Shown here piece by piece: positions 60,676 through 64,000 of a stretch of DNA of 64,000 nucleotides. The stretch's first letter is position 1; each line of letters starts with the position of its first letter. Location: assembly GCA_023397905.1 (NCBI GenBank), contig JAEWSZ010000061.1, positions 13,266 to 77,265 on the forward strand, read 5' to 3'. This DNA is from Bacillota bacterium (GTDB taxonomy: Bacteria; Bacillota; Clostridia; Acetivibrionales; DSM-1351). The notes beneath the pieces were generated by a model. It was not told the DNA's origin. It made no database searches and was given only the letters and a program-made list of their open reading frames with translations. The position numbers and the translations under genes were made by a program.

Positions 60676-62409
60676 TTACCTGATTTTCAGCCCGGCAAGC
60701 CGGATAGCCACATCAGAGGCGCCAGTCGTGTACTTTTCTCCTCCGATTATCCTGTCGTTCCACGCGGAAACACTCTTGCGGTAGTCGATCAGTATTACCG
60801 GCGGATCCTTGCTCAGTTCCTGATACAGCTCAGTGTAAATAGTCTGTCTTTTTGCCTTATCCGATGTGCCTATTCCATCCTTGACCAGTTGTGTAACCTT
60901 TGGGTTGGAGTATCCTGAAGGATTTACATTCGGGTCTGTGGAGGAAAACTCGTAAACGGCGTCGTTCGGATCTATCAGCCCATTGGTACGCACTGAAAGG
61001 AGGTCGTAATCGCCCTTGTACATACGCTCAAACATGGTGTTTGCATCCAGGACCTCAGGTACAAAATCAATTCCTATGGTCTTATAATCTTCCTTGGCAA
61101 TGGGAATGATCGGGTCATCCGGCTTAGTTGTCAGGTAGGAAAGCTTCAACTTCTGTCCATCTTTCTGGAGTATTCCGTCGGAACCGGCTTTCCAGCCCAG
61201 ATCGCCCAGCAGTTGCTTAGCCTTCTCCGGATCATAATTATATTTGGTTACACCGTCCTCAGTGTAAGACCAGAGTGTCGGAGCCGCGAATACATTTGCC
61301 ACCTCGCCGTAACCGTTGTATTTAACGTCGATGATCTTCTGGCGGTCAAGGCCATAATACAGTGCCTGGCGCACGGCTGTATCCTTGAGATATGCTTTTT
61401 TGTTGTTCACATATATGATTCCGAAGTCCGGGATTGTACGGATACGGATATTGGCAAAGCCAAGCTCTTTCAGCTGCTCCAATGTGTCCTGATCGGTGGT
61501 GAAGCTGTCAAGATCGGTCTGTCCGGTCTGGAATGTTTGCAGTGCCGTATTTGTAGAAGTCACCTTGAAAATCAGATGAGCAATAGAAGGCTTGCCTCCA
61601 TAGTAATTCGGGTTTGCATTATACCGGATCTCCTGCCCGTTTATATACTGGTCAAGCTGATACGGACCGTCGCCCATGGGCTTGGCATACAGAGCCCTCA
61701 GGTAGTCGAGCTTTCCCTTCTGGTAATCCTTGCCGTAATACGCCTTGGAAATCACCGAGCCGCCCAGTGTGGTCAGACTCAACGGGTTAAGCTTTTCAGT
61801 TGTGATCTCAATGGTTGTGGGATTGATTACCTTGATACCTGAGATCGAGGTTGCGTCCCCATTCTTGTATTCCTCCGTGCCCTTGATGACTATATTTGAA
61901 AAGTCTACATTGCCAGCCGCATATGCAGGGTCATTGAGCAGAGTCAACGTGAATGCCACGTCATCGGCTGTCAGCGGAGAACCATCGCTGAATTTCAGGT
62001 TCGGCCTCAGATAGTATGTATATGTCAGGTTATCAGGCGATATGTCCCATTTCTCAGCAAGATCGGGAACAGGGTTTCCGCTGTTATCAACCGTTACAAG
62101 AGAAGAAAAAATCGGCTGCACCGCATTTCCATCCCATCCGTTGTCATAAAAATAAGGCAGGAACACGCCGCCGGGTTCGTGAATTGTAGCTACAAATGTA
62201 TCCGTACGTTTGTTTGCGGTATCCGGGCTTTTGCTCGGATCGGTGGCCTTTATCAATTCATCCTCCGTGTCCGTCAGTTTTACCGCCTGTGACGATGTGG
62301 CTGCGGAAGAAGGTGACGCATTCTTAGCTCCTCCCGACGAGCATGCCGTGCCTAAAAACATTACCGTACTCAGTAACAGGGCCGTAAGCCCAATAGCTTT
62401 CTTTTTCAT
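60676..62409 (-). CDS. oppA: Oligopeptide-binding lipoprotein of ABC transporter (OppA type)
   Basis: A 577-residue family 5 solute-binding lipoprotein. The signal has lipobox LGTAC at about residue 23, followed by a Ser/Ala-rich linker. SBP_bac_5 motifs include LAEKWDISPDNLTYTYYLRP, KFSDGSPLTADDVAFTL, the VRQALYYGLDRQKII segment and DYDLLSVRTNG. It captures peptides (or other oligomers) outside the membrane for OppBCDF. Length is normal. The ATG at 62409 has AGGGGTG upstream, and a candidate promoter lies at 62459-62486. Confidence 0.95.
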   Translation of the reverse strand: MKKKAIGLTALLLSTVMFLGTACSSGGAKNASPSSAATSSQAVKLTDTEDELIKATDPSKSPDTANKRTDTFVATIHEPGGVFLPYFYDNGWDGNAVQPIFSSLVTVDNSGNPVPDLAEKWDISPDNLTYTYYLRPNLKFSDGSPLTADDVAFTLTLLNDPAYAAGNVDFSNIVIKGTEEYKNGDATSISGIKVINPTTIEITTEKLNPLSLTTLGGSVISKAYYGKDYQKGKLDYLRALYAKPMGDGPYQLDQYINGQEIRYNANPNYYGGKPSIAHLIFKVTSTNTALQTFQTGQTDLDSFTTDQDTLEQLKELGFANIRIRTIPDFGIIYVNNKKAYLKDTAVRQALYYGLDRQKIIDVKYNGYGEVANVFAAPTLWSYTEDGVTKYNYDPEKAKQLLGDLGWKAGSDGILQKDGQKLKLSYLTTKPDDPIIPIAKEDYKTIGIDFVPEVLDANTMFERMYKGDYDLLSVRTNGLIDPNDAVYEFSSTDPNVNPSGYSNPKVTQLVKDGIGTSDKAKRQTIYTELYQELSKDPPVILIDYRKSVSAWNDRIIGGEKYTTGASDVAIRLAGLKIR

Positions 62410-62458
62410 AAAATTACACCCCTTTTATATTTTGCATAGTCGTGCGCACAGTACGGCT

Positions 62459-62486
62459 TTTATACAAACGGTATTAATACGCACAA
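62459..62486 (-). promoter_or_regulatory. Candidate promoter of the opp operon
   Basis: On the minus strand TTGTGC, a 16-bp spacer and TATAAA lie about 50 bases before the oppA ATG. The remaining sequence 62487-62811 is AT-rich and shows no convincing gene. Confidence 0.4.
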
Positions 62487-62811
62487 AATTTGTCTGCCAT
62501 TAAAATTACCAGTTATACTTACTTTCCTTATGCTCCTCTCTATTATTCATATATGTTTACTACACTTTTTGTATTCTAACACTTAGATACAATTCCGTCA
62601 ATACTTATCAGAATAATATGTTTCTATTTTTTACAATATTATCCGCTGACTATTTGGGGGAATATCCATTTTAACGGGAAAGAACTACTCTTATGCCTTT
62701 TTGAATCACTTGAATAAATCATGTCCGAAATCACAGCTGTCCGTGTACCAGTATAGCGGATGGTTTATTGTTTCCCTCGCTATTCTCACTCAATATGCTA
62801 AAGCACGCAAC

Positions 62812-62844
62812 AAAAAAGTAGATCCTATAGAAGAATCTACTTTT
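62812..62844 (-). terminator. Terminator of the ATC-hydrolase-like gene
   Basis: A perfect 10-bp stem (AAAAGTAGAT with ATCTACTTTT) around an 11-base loop is followed by TTTTTTG on the minus strand, about 70 bases after the stop at 62916. Small open frames on both strands run through this hairpin and are unlikely to be genes. Confidence 0.8.
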
Positions 62845-62915
62845 GGAGCAATAGTGGAAAAAAGATTTTTGTATATACCACAAATTATCTACCATTGAAC
62901 GATAAATTGAAATTT

Positions 62916-63632
62916 TCAATCATTATACCAATATCCTTTATCATCTGTCTTTCTTGGATGCTCTTTTAGATATGAGCTTTTATCTCCAACAATCCAGTAA
63001 TCACATATATTACTATTTGCACAGGTATGTTCTCTAATAAGTCCTGCATGCATTAAATCCATTGCTGGATAATCACCATTACAGAAAGCAGGCATTAAAT
63101 CAAGATAATTGTTAACCTTTGCAAATTCAGCTATCGGACATCTGTCAAACTGATAATGAATCCCCTTTTCCTTATCATATGGCTCAACCCTCATAATATA
63201 TCCGGTTGGCCTTTCTTCTGACTTTTTGCGATCTTTCTTTGCTGTTGCAACAAATGCCATATTCATAAGTCTTAATAAAAATGAATTATTAGCATCAATT
63301 ATCTTCCCAATGGTTTTAAACGTTGGCAGAAAAGTTTTATTGTTCATTTCATAAAGTTCATTTATTGAAGGCTTTTCCTCTTGTACTTCATAATATGCAA
63401 ATATCGCAATGCAATCGTATGTTCCACCGGCCCCATTATGTGTACATTTCTTTCCGCCAAGATATGGTAAGTCTTTGAGAAATTTAACATACTGCAATTG
63501 TATCTTTTCATATAACTCGTATGCTTCATCTGCCGAATAATGCATTTGTAAATGTTCCTGTATAATTTCTTTGACCTTCTTTGAATAGCACACATGTTTT
63601 TTTCTGTCAAAATCTAATTTTTTTTCATCCAT
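62916..63632 (-). CDS. L-2-amino-thiazoline-4-carboxylic acid hydrolase family protein
   Basis: A 238-residue protein recognised by the C-terminal block FDRCPIAEFAKVNNYLDLMP, then CNGDYPAMDLMHAGLIREHTCANSNICDYWIVGD, typical of the ATC-hydrolase family. Conserved Cys residues (FDRCP, FCNGD, HTCAN, ICDYW) may be catalytic or structural. The founding enzyme opens the thiazoline ring of ATC on the way to L-cysteine, but most clostridial relatives have no tested substrate and the name is a family label only. The start ATG 63632 has AGGTG upstream. It is a single gene between the rRNA operon end and its own terminator. Confidence 0.8.
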   Translation of the reverse strand: MDEKKLDFDRKKHVCYSKKVKEIIQEHLQMHYSADEAYELYEKIQLQYVKFLKDLPYLGGKKCTHNGAGGTYDCIAIFAYYEVQEEKPSINELYEMNNKTFLPTFKTIGKIIDANNSFLLRLMNMAFVATAKKDRKKSEERPTGYIMRVEPYDKEKGIHYQFDRCPIAEFAKVNNYLDLMPAFCNGDYPAMDLMHAGLIREHTCANSNICDYWIVGDKSSYLKEHPRKTDDKGYWYND

Positions 63633-63736
63633 TTATATCACCTTAAAAATTCCTGAAGGAACCAAAAACTATTCCACAAAAAACTCTGATTATCCTTTAA
63701 CTATATCAAGAAAGATTCACTACTATTTTAATGAAA

Positions 63737-63765
63737 AGTATAGCATAATTTAAGAAAAAACAAAA
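63737..63765 (-). promoter_or_regulatory. Candidate extended -10 promoter of the ATC-hydrolase-like gene
   Basis: ATGCTATACT gives an extended -10 about 105 bases before the ATG, with a weak -35 (TTTTGT) at 17 bp that lies inside the rRNA-operon terminator. Confidence 0.4.
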
Positions 63766-63796
63766 CGACAAACTTCTTATCGAAATTTGTCGTTTC
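63756..63796 (-). terminator. Terminator of the rRNA/tRNA operon
   Basis: AAACGACAAA pairs with TTTGTCGTTT, followed by TTTTGTTTTTT on the minus strand, directly after tRNA-Asn. Confidence 0.85.
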
Positions 63797-63798
63797 AT

Positions 63799-63874
63799 TG
63801 GCTCCTCAAGTAGGACTTGAACCTACGACCCTGCGGTTAACAGCCGCATGCTCTACCGACTGAGCTATTGAGGA
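63799..63874 (-). tRNA. tRNA-Asn (anticodon GTT)
   Basis: A complete 76-base cloverleaf. The 7-bp acceptor stem TCCTCAA/TTGAGGA has discriminator G and an encoded CCA end. The D arm reads AGCTCAGTCGGTAGAGC. The anticodon loop CTGTTAA is on stem TGCGG/CCGCA, and the T arm reads GTAGGTTCAAGTCCTAC. It directly follows the 5S gene. Confidence 0.97.
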
Positions 63875-63881
63875 ATATAAA

Positions 63882-63997
63882 TCTGGCAGAGACTTACTTT
63901 CCCGGGCCGTTGCCAGCCAAGTATTATCAGCACTGAGATGCTTAACTGCCGTGTTCGGTATGGGAACGGGTGTGGCCATCTCGTCATTTCCACCAGA
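63882..63997 (-). rRNA. 5S ribosomal RNA
   Basis: A full 116-base 5S RNA on the minus strand. Termini TCTGGTGG and CTGCCAGA pair, and the conserved internal parts ACACCCGTTCCCATACCGAA, CACGGCAGTTAAGC and GCTGATAATACTTGG are present. It marks the 3' end of an rRNA operon whose 16S/23S genes lie beyond the window. Confidence 0.96.
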
Positions 63998-64000
63998 AAA

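Noticed and set aside
62701..62919. Small frames on both strands between oppA and the ATC-hydrolase-like gene
   Set aside because: Both run through a perfect terminator hairpin and have no convincing start signal or homology.
1..64000. CRISPR array, prophage or complete insertion sequence
   Set aside because: No regularly spaced identical repeats, phage structural genes or intact transposase were found; only the decayed fragments at 51763-52052.

Overview
The window looks like a chromosomal segment of a Firmicute of class Clostridia, probably a cellulolytic/saccharolytic Ruminiclostridium-like relative. The grounds are moderate-to-low GC, AGGAGG-type ribosome sites, a B12-dependent ribonucleotide reductase under NrdR control, an agr-type peptide quorum-sensing system, WG-repeat and stalk-domain secreted proteins, and a 5S rRNA/tRNA-Asn operon end. 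No marker allows a species call.

Layout. 1-5.3 kb (minus strand): an amino-acid utilisation operon with an Lrp-type regulator, a ureohydrolase, three tandem RidA-like proteins and a polar amino-acid ABC transporter (permease cut by the window edge). 5.4-8.4 kb: a WG-repeat exported protein and a divergently encoded exported stalk-domain protein. 8.4-46.9 kb: one long minus-strand block that holds the main discovery. 47.3-52.3 kb: a large secreted GH87-type alpha-1,3-glucanase and broken transposase remnants. 52.4-56.5 kb: nrdJ with tandem NrdR boxes, and a DUF4015 lipoprotein. 56.7-62.4 kb: an oppABCDF peptide transporter. 62.9-64 kb: an ATC-hydrolase-like protein, tRNA-Asn and 5S rRNA.

The main system. 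In transcription order the block reads agrA-agrC | agrB-agrD-fabH-like-thioesterase II-fkbK-fkbI-ACP(fkbJ)-fkbH-PKS(FAAL-ACP-KS-AT-DH-KR-ACP)-PKS/NRPS(KS-AT-ACP-AMT-C-A-PCP-E-C-A-PCP)-NRPS(C-A-PCP-E-beta-lactamase-fold)-MFS exporter-DUF4097-nitrilase-Sfp PPTase-metallophosphoesterase. Only small gaps separate these genes. The cyclic-peptide pheromone genes agrBD sit directly in front of the biosynthetic genes, behind a promoter with a perfect-spaced extended -10, a poor -35 and abutting direct repeats. This predicts that pheromone-activated AgrA switches on both its own signal and the lipopeptide.

Predicted chemistry (inference): an acyl chain is activated by the FAAL and extended by two PKS modules. 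One of these probably uses hydroxymalonyl-ACP, made by an FkbH/I/J/K cassette that lacks the O-methyltransferase. Transamination then gives a beta-amino acyl unit, as in iturin-type lipopeptides. D-Glu, Val and an epimerised third residue follow. Instead of a type I thioesterase the assembly line ends in a serine beta-lactamase/PBP-like domain directly after an epimerisation domain. That matches the D-residue preference of PBP-type peptide cyclases and suggests a small cyclic lipopeptide. The neighbouring alpha-1,3-glucanase attacks a fungal wall polymer, so an antifungal island is a testable idea.
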